Counted from the stretch's first letter, positions 7,978 through 18,515 are shown. The stretch is 64,000 nt of DNA from DASYAN01 sp963727755 (GCA_963727755.1 CAVSHN010000008.1:62001-126000); one strand, 5' to 3'. The notes: generated by a model from the letters alone, not told the origin. Made by a program: numbers and translations.

Positions 7978-10083
7978 ATGGTGTTTATTAAAGAAATTGG
8001 TCCGTCTAATGAAGAATCACATTTGGATAATGTAGAAAATAAGACGAGATCAGGAATTGTGGATTTTACGCGTCACATCTTTTCACGAGCAGGCCAAGAT
8101 ACGAACTCAGTGCTCGCAAGTCCGAGGGATACCGACTCAGCTCCCTCAAGTCTCCAGGATCACAAAGGGAAACGCCAGCTCACTCTTCAGGAGGTGGCCA
8201 ATGAGGATGAAAGGCTCAGATCCGGTCAGGGTAACAAATCTACCGAGAAGTTGGTTATACCAGAAGGACCCCTGCCCGGTGGGATGCGCCGGAGTGATGC
8301 TGGAACGAGCGGAGATCAACGTATCGGCAAACAGATAGGGGAGTATCGCCTGAGAAGCATCTTAGGGCAAGGCAGCTTTGGCAAGGTTTACCTTGGCGAC
8401 CATGTGGATGCAAGAAAGCCACCAGCAGCAGTGAAAGTGCTCAGTATACCTCTGGATCGCCCAGAAGCTAACCAATTTTTCGCTGAAGTCAAAGCTCTCG
8501 AAAGGCTTAAACACGATCATATCATTAAGATTTATCATTATGGTTTAGAAGAGATAGAACATCGTTATCCTTACTTAGCCCTGGAATATGCATATCATGG
8601 CGCACTAGATGATATTCATTCTGAAGGCACACGTTTGCCCTCAAGGCAGATAGCTGAATATCTGGACCAGCTTGCTCCTCCATTAGATTATGCACACAGC
8701 CAACAGTTTATGCATCGCGACCTCAAGCCGGGCAATCTTTTGGTGGCAAAAAAGCCAAATGGAGAGCAAGTGCTCAAAATTGGAGATTTTGGTCTAGCTC
8801 TCGTTTTCCAGAGAACCTCCTCACGCAGGACGCAGGGTTTTGCGGGCACCCTCGAATATGCCGCACCTGAGCAGCTAAGGGGAAAACCAGGCCCCGAGAG
8901 CGATTTGTATGCGGTTGGGATTATGACCTATGAATGGTTAAGCGGCCATCTGCCTTTTCAAGGAACTCCAGCGGAACTCATAGGCCAGCACATGATGGAA
9001 CCTCCTAGTCCAATTTCAGGCATTGCGCAGGACATCCAAAGAGTGGTTTTCTGTGCTCTGAAAAAAGATCCCAAGGACCGTTTTAAGAGTGTAGCAGAGT
9101 TTGCTCAAGCATTCAGGCGAGCCAGTGGTCTCCCTGTACCAGTTCAACGGGCGGAAGCAGGCCCTTCAAGACCAGTGCGCGACCAATTGGCGGAGATGCG
9201 GCTACAAGATACGAGCGAGCGCTGGATATTCCGCCCTGAAAAACTGACCTGCCTTAGAACGCTCACAGGTCACAATGCTAGCGTTTGGTCATTAGGCATG
9301 CATAGTGGGCATTTGATTAGTGGAAGTGGTGATAAGACAATAAAGATATGGGACCCAAATGATGGGAGATATCTTAGAACGCTTACAGGGCACAATAATA
9401 TCGTTTATTCATTAGTCATGCATAATGGGCATTTGATTAGTGGAAGTGGTGATAAGACAATAAAGATATGGGATCCAAATGATGGGAGATGTCTTAGAAC
9501 GCTAACAGGTCACAATGATAGCGTTTATTCATTAGTCATGCATAATGGGCATTTGATTAGTGGAAGTGGTGATAGTACAATAAAGGTATGGGACCCAAAT
9601 GATGGGAGATGTCTTAGAACGCTCACATGTCACAATGCTAGCGTTAGATCATTAGCCATGCATAATGAGCATTTGATTAGTGGAAGTGGTGATAAGACAA
9701 TAAAGGTATGGGATCCAAATGATGGGAGATGTCTTAGAACGCTAACAGGTCACAATGATAGCGTTCGTTCATTAGTCATGCATAGTGGGCATTTGATTAG
9801 TGGAAGTTGGGATAATACAATAAAGGTATGGGATCCAAATGATGGGAGATACCTTAGAACGCTCACAGGTCACAATGATAGCGTTTATTCATTAGTCATG
9901 CATAGTGGGCATTTGATTAGTGGAAGTTGGGATAATACAATAAAGGTATGGGATCCAAATGATGGGAGATACCTTAGAACGCTCACAGGTCACAATGATA
10001 GCGTTTATTCATTAGTCATGCATAATGGGCATTTGATTAGTGGAAGTAGGGATAATACAATAAAGGTATGGGGTGAGAGGTAA
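7978..10083 (+). CDS. Ser/Thr protein kinase with seven-blade WD40 propeller
   Basis: 701 residues. A 120-residue polar N-terminal region is followed by a Hanks-type kinase domain: Gly loop GQGSFGKV (130-137), Lys153 in AVKVL, catalytic loop HRDLKPGN (246-253), DFG (270-272) and AAPEQL (295-300), so all catalytic residues are present. From about residue 420 there are seven 40-residue WD40 units (LTGHN...LISGSGD.TIKVWDPNDGR), enough for a closed propeller. There is no membrane helix, so it should be a cytoplasmic signalling kinase that docks partners through the propeller. GGGAGAAG precedes ATG 7978. A nearly identical kinase domain follows in the next gene. Confidence 0.9.
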   Translation: MVFIKEIGPSNEESHLDNVENKTRSGIVDFTRHIFSRAGQDTNSVLASPRDTDSAPSSLQDHKGKRQLTLQEVANEDERLRSGQGNKSTEKLVIPEGPLPGGMRRSDAGTSGDQRIGKQIGEYRLRSILGQGSFGKVYLGDHVDARKPPAAVKVLSIPLDRPEANQFFAEVKALERLKHDHIIKIYHYGLEEIEHRYPYLALEYAYHGALDDIHSEGTRLPSRQIAEYLDQLAPPLDYAHSQQFMHRDLKPGNLLVAKKPNGEQVLKIGDFGLALVFQRTSSRRTQGFAGTLEYAAPEQLRGKPGPESDLYAVGIMTYEWLSGHLPFQGTPAELIGQHMMEPPSPISGIAQDIQRVVFCALKKDPKDRFKSVAEFAQAFRRASGLPVPVQRAEAGPSRPVRDQLAEMRLQDTSERWIFRPEKLTCLRTLTGHNASVWSLGMHSGHLISGSGDKTIKIWDPNDGRYLRTLTGHNNIVYSLVMHNGHLISGSGDKTIKIWDPNDGRCLRTLTGHNDSVYSLVMHNGHLISGSGDSTIKVWDPNDGRCLRTLTCHNASVRSLAMHNEHLISGSGDKTIKVWDPNDGRCLRTLTGHNDSVRSLVMHSGHLISGSWDNTIKVWDPNDGRYLRTLTGHNDSVYSLVMHSGHLISGSWDNTIKVWDPNDGRYLRTLTGHNDSVYSLVMHNGHLISGSRDNTIKVWGER
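9250..10074 (+). repeat. seven tandem 120-bp units encoding WD40 blades
   Basis: The unit TTAGAACGCTCACAGG...AAAGGTATGGGATCC repeats seven times with a strict 120-base period and very few differences, mostly at the third to fifth codons after the GH dipeptide and at the SGSxD position. Near-identity at DNA level points to recent amplification or gene conversion between blades. Confidence 0.85.
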
Positions 10084-10237
10084 ATGAGGAGTAGTTAAGA
10101 TAGGATGGGTGCATGGTGAGTTATTGGGGCTGTCATCGCTCACCCATCTTGCCTGCGAGCATGGCAAAACTTGATGTTCATTTTATAGCATGTGAATTGA
10201 GATATATCTTCATCATACATGTTAAAGGGAGAAGATC

Positions 10238-12462
10238 ATGGTATTCATCAAAGAAATCGAATTGTCATCAGACGAAACACATTTAGATAATGTAGACAAC
10301 AAGACGAGATCAGGAATTGCTGATTTTACGCGTCACATCTATTCACGCGTGGGCCAAGATACCGACTTAGTTCCCGCAAGTCCGAGGGATACCGACTCAG
10401 TTCTCGCAAGTCCCCAGGATAATCAAGGGAAACGTCAGCTCACTCTTCAGGAGGTAGCTAAGGAAGAATGGCTCAGGTCAGGTCAGGATAACAGATTGAC
10501 CGAGAAGTTGGTTATACCAGCAGGACCCCTGCCCGGTGGGATGCGCCGGAGTGATGCTGGAACGAGCGGAGATCAACGTATCGGCAAACAGATAGGGGAG
10601 TATCGCCTGAGAAGCATCTTAGGGCAAGGCAGCTTTGGCAAGGTTTACCTTGGCGACCATGTGGATGCAAGAAAGCCACCAGCAGCAGTGAAAGTGCTCA
10701 GTATACCTCTGGATCGCCCAGAAGCTAACCAATTTTTCGCTGAAGTCAAAGCTCTCGAAAGGCTTAAACACGATCATATCATTAAGATTTATCATTATGG
10801 TTTAGAAGAGATAGAACATCGTTATCCTTACTTAGCCCTGGAATATGCATATCATGGCGCATTAGATGATATTCATTCTGAAGGCACACGTTTGCCCTCA
10901 AGGCAGATAGCTGAATATCTGGACCAGCTTGCTCCTCCATTAGACTATGCACACAGCCAACAGTTTATGCATCGCGACCTCAAGCCGGGCAATCTTTTGG
11001 TGGCAAAAAAGCCAAATGGAGAGAAAGTGCTCAAAATAGGAGATTTTGGTCTAGCTCTCGTTTTCCAGAGAAACCTCCTCACGCAGGACGCAGGGTTTTG
11101 CGGGCACCCTCGAATATGCCGCCCCTGAGCAGCTCATGGGGAAACCAGGCCCTGAGAGCGATCTGTATGCGGTTGGGATTATGACCTATGAATGGTTAAG
11201 TGGCCATCTGCCTTTTCAAGGAACTCAGATGGAGATCATGAGCCAGCACATGATGAGAAACTCCTGATGCAATTCCAGGCATCTCGCAGGACATCCAAAG
11301 AGTGGTTTTCTGTGCTCTGAAAAAAGATCCCAAGGACCGTTTTAAGAGTGTAGCAGAGTTTGCTCAAGCATTCAGGCGAGCCTGTGGTCTCCCTGTACCA
11401 GCTCAACGGGCGGAAGCCTCTTCAAGACCTGTGCAAAATCGTGCTCAGGATAGGCCTCCTGTACCAGCTATCGTATCCCCTCTACGGGCCCCGGAAGCTA
11501 GCTCTTCAAGGCAAGTGCGCGACCAATTGGCGGCGATGCGGCTACAAGATACGGGCGATCGCTCGATTTTCCAGCACCCAGAAAGAGTGACCGAGATACG
11601 CACGCTCAAAGAACATACAGATTGGATTCATTCAGTGGCGGTGAGTCCGGATAGCAAGAGGCTGGTCAGCGGAAGTGACGACAAGAGCATAAAGATATGG
11701 GATCTAGAGACAGGGAGCTGCCTCAATACGCTCCGCGAACATGGAAATTGGGTTGTTCGTCCAGTGGTGAGTCCAGATGGCAAGAGGCTGGTCAGCGGAA
11801 GTAGCGACATAATCAGAATATGGGATCTAAAGACAGGGACATGCCTCAATACACTCCGTGGACATGAAAGTCAGGTTTGGTCAGTGGCGGTGAGCCCAGA
11901 TAGCAAGAGGCTGGTCAGCGGAAGTAACGACAAGAGCATCAGGATATGGGATCTAGAGACAGGGAGCTGCCTCAATACACTCTGGGAACACACAGAGGTT
12001 AATTCAGTGGCGGTGAGTCCGGATGGCAAGAGGCTGGTCAGCGGATGTCGTGACAATAGCATCAGGATATGGAATCTAGAGACAGGGACATGCCTCAATA
12101 CGCTCTGTGGACATACAGGTTGGGTTAGGTCAGTGGCGGTGAGTCCAGATGGCAAGAGGCTGATCAGCGGAAGTGACGACAGTAGCATCAAGATATGGAA
12201 TTTAGAGACAGGGACATGCCTCAATACGCTCAGGGAACATGAAAGGCCGGTTACATCAGTGGCGGTGAGTCCGGATGGCAAGAGACTGGTCAGCGGAAGT
12301 TGGGATAAGAGCATAAAGATATGGAATCTAGAGACAGGGATGTGCCTCAATACGCTCCATGGACATACAGATTGGGTTAAGTCAGTGGCGGTGAGTCCGG
12401 ATGGCAAGAGGCTGGTCAGCGGAAGTAAGGACAATAGCATAAAGATATGGGGAGTGAAGTGA
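10238..12462 (+). pseudogene. second kinase-WD40 gene, two frameshifts
   Basis: Tandem copy of the preceding gene. Through the kinase domain (about 10530-11060) the DNA is almost identical, and the Gly loop, AVK, HRDLKPGN and DFG are intact. An extra A near 11068 (GAGAAACC against GAGAACC in copy 1) shifts the frame before the APE motif, and a second +1 change near 11256 shifts it again; the rest of the kinase and the propeller continue from 11302 to 12462. The C-terminal seven WD40 units are of a different type (VAVSPDGKRLVSGS, IWDLETG), more canonical than those in copy 1. Either a pseudogene or a gene with sequencing errors; the propeller itself is undamaged. Confidence 0.75.
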
Positions 12463-12521
12463 GGCGGGAGTAGGGCTACTAGGCCTCGCCCCGGCGGATG
12501 TTATGCACGTATTGCCAATAA

Positions 12522-14580
12522 TAACGCGATTTATCGCCATCGGTAGGGGCCCAATTCATTGCGCCCGTTATTAAATAATACGCGCATTTTGCCTATTTCA
12601 CCGCATGCGCAATGATTGCATTATGGATGTTAATCATTTATTATACCATGAAATAGGCCATCAATGTAAAATCGGGCGCGATAAATCGGGCCCCTACACA
12701 ACGCGCAATGAATTGCGGCATGGGCATGACATGATATATCCAATTAATATCGTTGAAACGGGCGATGTATTTTGCCCGTTTTACAATCAGTGGCGTGTGG
12801 TGCGGATTTGAACACGATTTATCGCCATCCATAGGGGTCCCAAGATCCTATCAAAAATTCGCGTCCCTAGCAATGCACGGACAACTCGCTCATCTGAGGC
12901 AAAAAGCAGCATTCGCAGATGGCATCCACTCTCTTCTCGTCATATCACTCAATGGGCAAACCTAGCGCTATGCGCACTGTTTGTTCATCTGGTAACCGCA
13001 GCACTTGTTGAAAGATCAATTTGAGTGTATCAGCATTTTGCATGGGCGTAATCACAGATCGCGCATGGTCTGCCAAAGCAGCAGAGAAACGGGCTGTTAA
13101 CACACAGAAGATATCATCTTTTGCAGCTTTGATCTCGCCCTCAAGTATACCCTCAGCCTTACCTTCAGCCTTACCCCGAGCCTCGCCCTCAGCCTTGCCT
13201 TTCAACTCCCTCTCAGCAAGAAGGCTCTGGATAACAGGATCATCTTGAATCATCTCTTGATAATTGAATTGCACCTTCAACTCCTCCTCTATGATTTGCT
13301 TGTCTTCTTCTGACATCGTACCAGTTCTGCGCAATATACTGTAGAACCAGCTGAAACGATATCCCAATTCATGGCGATCGTAGACTTGAAACATCTCTTG
13401 AAGCGCTTGTTTCAAGAGATCAACCTTCGGCTTCTTCGTCGCCGGAAGGAGCGGATACAAGTGAATAGCATGTTTATTGACAATCGCGGCACCATCCACC
13501 TCCCACCACCGAATTATTTATCCCTTTCTACTTTCATCTATCACATCGCTTGATGCACCATTAATAAGCTGTTTACATGCATAACTCTCAAGCAGATAGA
13601 TAGCCTGCACTCTACCGTCAGTATAGCACACGCTATCTTCCAATGCAACACTGTTTTGGCAAGAATAACCGTTATCACGATATAAAAATGGTATGTGATA
13701 TACAAATGCGCTTCATCGCCATCGGTAAGGGCCCCCAAGATCCTATCAAGTTGTTCACCAAAATACGCGCCATGCACATTCCACCGTACACGCAATGATT
13801 GCAATATAGGTGTGATGTCTTGTAGCATGGGTATATCCTGTTATGCCAACATAACGGGTACAGGTAGAACGGGCGCGATAAATCGGGCCCCTACCCAACG
13901 CACCATGAATTGCGGTACGGGCATGACATGATATATTCAATCAATATCGTTGAAACGGGCGATGTATTTTGCCCGTTATACAATCAATGGCGTGTGATGC
14001 AAATTCAAACGCGATTTATCGCCATCGGTAGGGGCCCGATTTATTGCGCCCGTTGCTAAATAATACACGCATTTTGCATGTATTGCCACATACATAATGA
14101 TTGCGTTATGGATGTTAATCATTTATTATACCATGAAATAGGCAATCAATGTAAAATCGGGCGCGACAAATCGGGCCCCTACCCAACGCGCAATAAATTG
14201 CGAGATGGGCATGACATGGTATATTCAATCAATATCGTTGAAACGGGCGATGTATTTTGCCCGTTTTGCAATCAATGGCGTGCGGTGCAAATTCAAACGC
14301 GATTTATCGCCATCGGTAGGGGCCCCATGAATTGCGCCCGTTTTTACCATATCACACATTTTGCATGTCTCACCGCCGCGCCCCTATCAGGCCCCTACAC
14401 GACGCGCAATTATTGTGGGATATGTGTGATGTGATGTGATGTGGCATGGATGTATTGTGTGATGCCAACATAACAGGTTTGGTTACAACGGGCGTGTGAT
14501 AATGTATACTGTGGTAACAACGGGCGCGATAAATCGGGCCCCTACATGACGCGCAATGAATTGCGGAATGGATTTGATCA
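12522..14580. repeat. cluster of dispersed GC-rich repeats with a ~300-bp duplicated unit
   Basis: Short elements of the form GCGATAAATCGGGCCCCTAC plus GCGCAATGAATTGCGG, in both orientations, recur around 12525, 12670, 12815, 13715, 13875, 14015, 14160, 14305, 14385 and 14525. A longer unit of about 300 bases is present at 12522-12830 and 14012-14315, with a partial copy at 13865-14012, including a shared stretch with GTTAATCATTTATTATACC. No plausible gene lies in it; the short open frames here are by-products of the repeat. It surrounds an Rpn gene fragment. Confidence 0.75.
12945..13499 (-). pseudogene. C-terminal fragment of an Rpn-type nuclease gene
   Basis: 184 residues that match the C-terminal half of the intact Rpn-like protein at 46637-47581: shared landmarks are the LLKQALQE segment, a TMS-E-K-I helix, the Gly/Glu/Ala/Lys repeat (EGEARGKAEGKAEG) and the end LPDEQTVRIALGLP. 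About 150 N-terminal residues holding the PD-(D/E)XK nuclease core are missing, and the DNA upstream does not supply them. The fragment sits among repeats, consistent with decay. Rpn proteins are recombination-promoting DNases. Confidence 0.7.
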
Positions 14581-14733
14581 ATTTTTTTATGATACGTCAA
14601 CCAATATCCACAAAGCAGGCATGACAAATTGGGTACGTTTTGCAATCTATTACACGTGATGCAATTCAAAGTAGTCTTGCTCTCCCTGCGCACAGAAAAG
14701 AGCACGAGTAGGATTTCTAGAATTAGTTTATTT

Positions 14734-15288
14734 CTAGAATTCTCTTTTGAGGAGATGGACAAACTTTGGGGCATGGATTATTAGATTCTCTAGTGCTTGT
14801 TGCATAGTAAGGTGGGGCCTCTTCGACTCATCCACGTGTTGTTGTAGGATATCAATCATAATTTCGTCGTAAAGGGAAAATTGATGTACAAGAAAATCGT
14901 CAGCGGATAGTGCTTCTACCTGTAGTGGCTTTAGCAAGTGCAGAGGGAAATCCTTCAGATTTTGTGTTACGATGAGTGCGGAATTGCTCGCGACAGCAGC
15001 AGCTAGAACATGACGATCTTTCTCGTTGATTGGCATACTATGAACTATAGATACGCGACGCGTCACAAAGTTAGTTTTAAAGTTTTTCCTTATTTCGTTT
15101 AGCAGGTGTTTTCCTTGTTCTTCTGTCATCATGTGATTTTTATTAACTAAATTTCTTCTGACTTCTTCAAGAATGTCTTCTGTGAGGGACAGTCTGTAAA
15201 GTTCTGCCTCGGCTGCACGAAAGAGGATATCTCGAAGTGAACCAGGAATAAGGACACAAGCATCTAAGACAACACCTATTGCAGACAT
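14734..15288 (-). CDS. PIN-domain toxin (ribonuclease)
   Basis: 184 residues starting at ATG 15288, which has GGAGAG close upstream (a TTG at 15300 would add four residues). PIN-domain signatures are visible: the first Asp in VVLDACVLIP (residues 5-14), the middle acidic pair in INEKDRHVLAAAV, and IVTQNLKDFP near the end of the fold. PIN toxins cut RNA with a metal held by these acids. The upstream gene encodes an HTH protein of the excisionase type, 105 bases away in the same direction, which probably acts as the antitoxin. A C-terminal extension (about 50 residues) goes beyond the minimal PIN fold. Confidence 0.8.
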   Translation of the reverse strand: MSAIGVVLDACVLIPGSLRDILFRAAEAELYRLSLTEDILEEVRRNLVNKNHMMTEEQGKHLLNEIRKNFKTNFVTRRVSIVHSMPINEKDRHVLAAAVASNSALIVTQNLKDFPLHLLKPLQVEALSADDFLVHQFSLYDEIMIDILQQHVDESKRPHLTMQQALENLIIHAPKFVHLLKREF

Positions 15289-15349
15289 ATCTCTCTCCAA
15301 CTAAATCAGCAGAAAAGGTAAATAAAGTAATTTTTTAACTAAAATAAAT

Positions 15350-15380
15350 GCCTGTCTCTAAAGAAGTAGGGTAGACAGGC
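15350..15380 (-). terminator. hairpin between antitoxin and PIN genes
   Basis: GCCTGTC at 15350-15356 pairs with GACAGGC at 15374-15380. On the minus strand it falls between the HTH gene and the PIN gene and is followed by a T-rich but imperfect run. It could be an attenuating terminator that lowers toxin expression relative to antitoxin. Confidence 0.35.
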
Positions 15381-15393
15381 GAATGAGCAGGAT

Positions 15394-15855
15394 TTAGTAT
15401 GTTCCTGTTTCCTGACTGAGTTCGAGCATCTCAGCCAAAGCTTTCCGGCGCTCTTGCCTGATACGGTTTTTGTATTCTAAAAGGTCACTGAACTGAATGC
15501 GCCTGTGTGTTCCTACCTTCATGAATGGGATTTCACCAGCTTCGAGAAGCTGTACCACAGATGGTCTTGAGATATTCAGAAAATCTGCAGCTTCCTGAGT
15601 GGTGAATAACTGATCATACGGAATGACACTAAAGGCTTTTCCACGCATCATATAACCAACAATTATGCGAAGCACACGAAAGACCGACATTGGTATCTCA
15701 ATGATCTCATTGTCTGGTCCAATGAGTTTTGGAAGAGAAGACCCGACAGATTGGGATGAGGATATCTCCCTATTGAGCACTCCCTCCATTTTCTGCAATG
15801 CAGGCTGTTCATTCTCATTTGCTCTTATCAGTTCGACTTCCTTAACTGCTGGCAT
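15394..15855 (-). CDS. excisionase-family HTH protein, likely antitoxin
   Basis: 153 residues. The C-terminal half is a MerR/excisionase-type winged HTH: LFTTQEAADFLNISRPSV (about 85-102), then LLEAGEIPFMKVGTHRRI (105-122), followed by a helical DLLEYKNR segment. The N-terminal half is polar and probably binds the toxin. AAGGAGAT lies upstream of ATG 15855. The downstream PIN gene in the same direction makes a toxin-antitoxin role likely, with autoregulation expected for such proteins. Confidence 0.75.
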   Translation of the reverse strand: MPAVKEVELIRANENEQPALQKMEGVLNREISSSQSVGSSLPKLIGPDNEIIEIPMSVFRVLRIIVGYMMRGKAFSVIPYDQLFTTQEAADFLNISRPSVVQLLEAGEIPFMKVGTHRRIQFSDLLEYKNRIRQERRKALAEMLELSQETGTY

Positions 15856-16805
15856 GATTTTATCTCCTTCTTTGCTGACTATTGCAAGGTCTTGATGAAA
15901 CAGTAGAGAGATATTAAGGGCATCCTTTCTCTATCTAAAGAATACTCTATGTTCAAGCTAAATGCAATAAACAAAATAAACGAAAATTGCCAGCAGATAT
16001 GGGTCAACCACGGTAGAGGCCCCTATTTGCTGAAAGAGAGAGAGAGAGAGCTATAAGTGCGATATGTATCAAAATATTCATTGGCCAAATTGCCAAAGCA
16101 ATACTAGATGCTTGACAATAGCTATGTTACAATACCTTATAGAAAAACGTCACATGGCAAATTAGTTGAGATAGCGCAATGAGAGACTTACATCAAAACA
16201 TCAGCACATGCCAGAAATCTCTTGACAAAGGAATAACCTTTGTTATATACTAAATAACAGAGAAGCTCCTCATTTTAAAAGCTTTCTCATAGAGTGAGTC
16301 TATCCATAAAGTGTGTAAAATTAGTAAAAACCGTCCCATTAGTCACATTCTCATATGTTACATCATCCAGCTAGTAGCAAAGTGTCACAACCGTCCCATT
16401 AGTCACATTCTCATATGATAGCATCCAGCAGAGTAAACAAGTGTCACAAGTGTCACAACCGTCCCATTAGTCACATTCTCATATGTATATCATCCAGCTA
16501 GTAGCAAAGTGTCACAACCGTCCCATTAGTCACATTCTCATATGTATATCATCCAGCAAGTAACAAAGTACCACAAGTGTTACAACCGTCACATTAGTCA
16601 CATTAGTCACATTCTCATATGTAACATCCAGCGAGTAACCAAGTGTCATCAGGGAAAAGCGAAGGAAACTGAGAAAAGAAGGAAAATATCCGCGTGCTCT
16701 CCCCTCGCAATTAGTGTTATACTATCCATAACGTCCTGCTCAACAAGATAACACTAGCAAACGGAAGAGAGAAAACACAAAAAAAAAGGGAAAGAGAAAA
16801 AAGCG
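15856..16805. other. long non-coding interval
   Basis: About 950 bases with no supportable gene. It holds the divergent upstream regions of the antitoxin gene and the zinc-finger gene, a GA dinucleotide run near 16036-16051, and the direct-repeat array at 16331-16621. Confidence 0.5.
16331..16621. repeat. five-copy direct-repeat array
   Basis: A 27-base core beginning CCGTCCCATTAGTCAC and ending TTCTCATATG occurs at 16331, 16391, 16459 and 16518, with a fifth copy at 16586-16621 that has gained an extra internal ATTAGTCAC. The DNA between copies is also related (CATCCAGC, AGTAGC, GTGTCACAA), so the true period is about 60 or 68 bases. Iterated sites of this kind often bind a regulator or an initiator protein; no partner is identified. 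Confidence 0.8.
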
Positions 16806-17300
16806 GTGAATGATCCTATTGATTATGATGATCTTCGTCAAAAAGTAAACGTGGCACGTCGCTGCCATGAATGCCGCGAAGAAGCGTTTGGACGTTGTCC
16901 AGACTGTCAGATGGGCTTCTGTCAAGAACACTTTCCAAAACAACAACACTCACCATGTGCTGAAAAACAAATGAAACTGGCACAGCTTCAAGCATGCTAC
17001 ATCTGCGGCACTCAGGTCTACCCCGACCAATGGTCCTTCTCGAAGACATCGCATTATATTGATCAAGCAAAGTGCCAAGGATGCGGCTGCTATATTTGTG
17101 ACGACCTGCATACTAGGTGCAAAACAGAGGCAGTTGTTATCGTGCGCGAAGGTTTGCGTGGCCACCGTTACCAGTATATCAACCGCTATTGTGATCTCTG
17201 CACGCCTTTAGCAAATCTAGGCGGTATCAAAGGCTTAGCGCGTGGCATAGTTGTTATTGGCACAATAGCCGCTACAATTTTCTTCTACTTGCGTCCCTAG
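16806..17300 (+). CDS. Cys-rich zinc-binding protein with C-terminal membrane anchor
   Basis: 164 residues from GTG 16806 (AAGCG just upstream). Three metal-binding clusters are visible: CHEC and CPDC with a following C..H..C (residues 20-51, B-box-like), CYIC (about 65-68), and CQGCGCYIC with a later CDLC. The last 20 residues form one hydrophobic helix (GIVVIGTIAATIFFYL), so the zinc domains should sit on the cytoplasmic face of the membrane. Exact family not recognised; B-box or double zinc-ribbon folds are possible. It precedes the prenyl synthase gene by 89 bases in the same direction. Confidence 0.7.
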   Translation: MNDPIDYDDLRQKVNVARRCHECREEAFGRCPDCQMGFCQEHFPKQQHSPCAEKQMKLAQLQACYICGTQVYPDQWSFSKTSHYIDQAKCQGCGCYICDDLHTRCKTEAVVIVREGLRGHRYQYINRYCDLCTPLANLGGIKGLARGIVVIGTIAATIFFYLRP

Positions 17301-17389
17301 CAAACAACAATCATAGCCCTCTAGAAAGGATATGAGCAACGAGGGAACATAGCCAACATGCTATCATAGCTCACACCACACAAAAACTC

Positions 17390-18515
17390 ATGATTTTATC
17401 ATCTTCAATCCAATCGACACTCCAACGCTACCAGCATATCATTGATATGGCACTGCGACAAGCGATTGATCAAGCGATTGATCAATCAAGGAATGCCTCG
17501 GCAATCCCTGCCCTCGACACATACTATGGGCAGATGCAATATCACCTTGGCTGGGTAGATGAAACATTAGTCCCTATCAACAGCAATACAGGAAAATTGC
17601 TGCGCCCGATGCTGTTGCTGCTCGCATATGAAGCTGCTGGTGCATGGGAACTTGCCAGTAAAGATGTAACCAATACGACGCATATACGACGCGCTTTACC
17701 TGCCGCCGTATCTATCGAGTTAGCGCACAATTTCACCTTGATTTACGACGATATAGAGGATGGAGACACTCAACGCCGCCACCGTCCCACGTTATGGAAG
17801 CTGTGGGGTGTGCCACAAGCCATCAATACTGGCGACGGGATGTTCGCATTGTCTCGCAAGACACTGTGGGATACACTGGATACCGGTGTAGACAGTGAAC
17901 TTGTAGTACATCTGGGCGCTATTTTTGATCACACAGTCCAGACTATCGCAGAAGGTCAATACCTGGATATCAGTTTTGAGACACGTCAAGATATCTCTAT
18001 AGCGATGTATGTGGACATGATCCGCCGCAAAACAGCAGCCCTCATGAGCGGTGCAGCAGAAATGGGTGCCCTCCTAGGAACACGTGACCAGCAAACCATT
18101 GAACGCCTGCGAGCCTTTGGCCTCGCCATTGGCATTGCCTTCCAAGTACGGGACGATATTTTCGGCATCTGGGCGAAGTTCTGAGCTAGGCAAGACCGCC
18201 GCTGGTGACATTTATCGTCGCAAGAAGAGTCTGCCAATCATTCATGCTCTCGAACATGCATCTGAGCAGGATCAGCAAATACTACATAGTCTCTACCAGC
18301 AAGAGACGGCTATCACCCAAGAACAAGTAGCTACTATCTTGACCATTCTTGAGCATACTCAGACCAGGAATTACTGCAGCACATTTCTCAGTGAGCAATG
18401 TCAATTTGCGTATACCGCCCTTGCCAGTGTTCCACACAATAGTAATCCGATTGCCAAACGTGCTCTTAATGACCTAGAAATCCTAGTCCATTTTGTGGAG
18501 GATGCTATCGCATGA
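17390..18515 (+). CDS. trans-isoprenyl diphosphate synthase (frameshifted)
   Basis: Makes linear prenyl diphosphates such as geranylgeranyl diphosphate from isopentenyl units and releases pyrophosphate. Seen: GKLLRP (68-73), the first Asp-rich motif DDIED (120-124) with following RRHRPTLW, the helix with GQYLDI, and the second motif DDIFG (a DDxxG variant of DDxxD). The frame breaks near 18172-18184 right after FGIW; the other frame continues with SSELGKTAAGDIYRRKKSLP to 18515, a perfect family continuation. One base too many (or two too few) explains the break. Its end overlaps the next start as ATGA. Chain length cannot be told from sequence. Confidence 0.85.

Noticed and set aside
11628..12440. 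Leu/Ser-rich open frames opposite the WD40 repeats
   Set aside because: Shadow frames of the WD40 repeat on the minus strand; the plus-strand frame has clear blade signatures.
12605..14434. Several short open frames on both strands
   Set aside because: They are produced by the dispersed repeat units and read the same sequence in different frames.
16331..16621. CRISPR array
   Set aside because: The repeats are about 27 bases with 32-41-base gaps, but the gaps are themselves similar to each other and no cas gene is present, so it is a tandem repeat.
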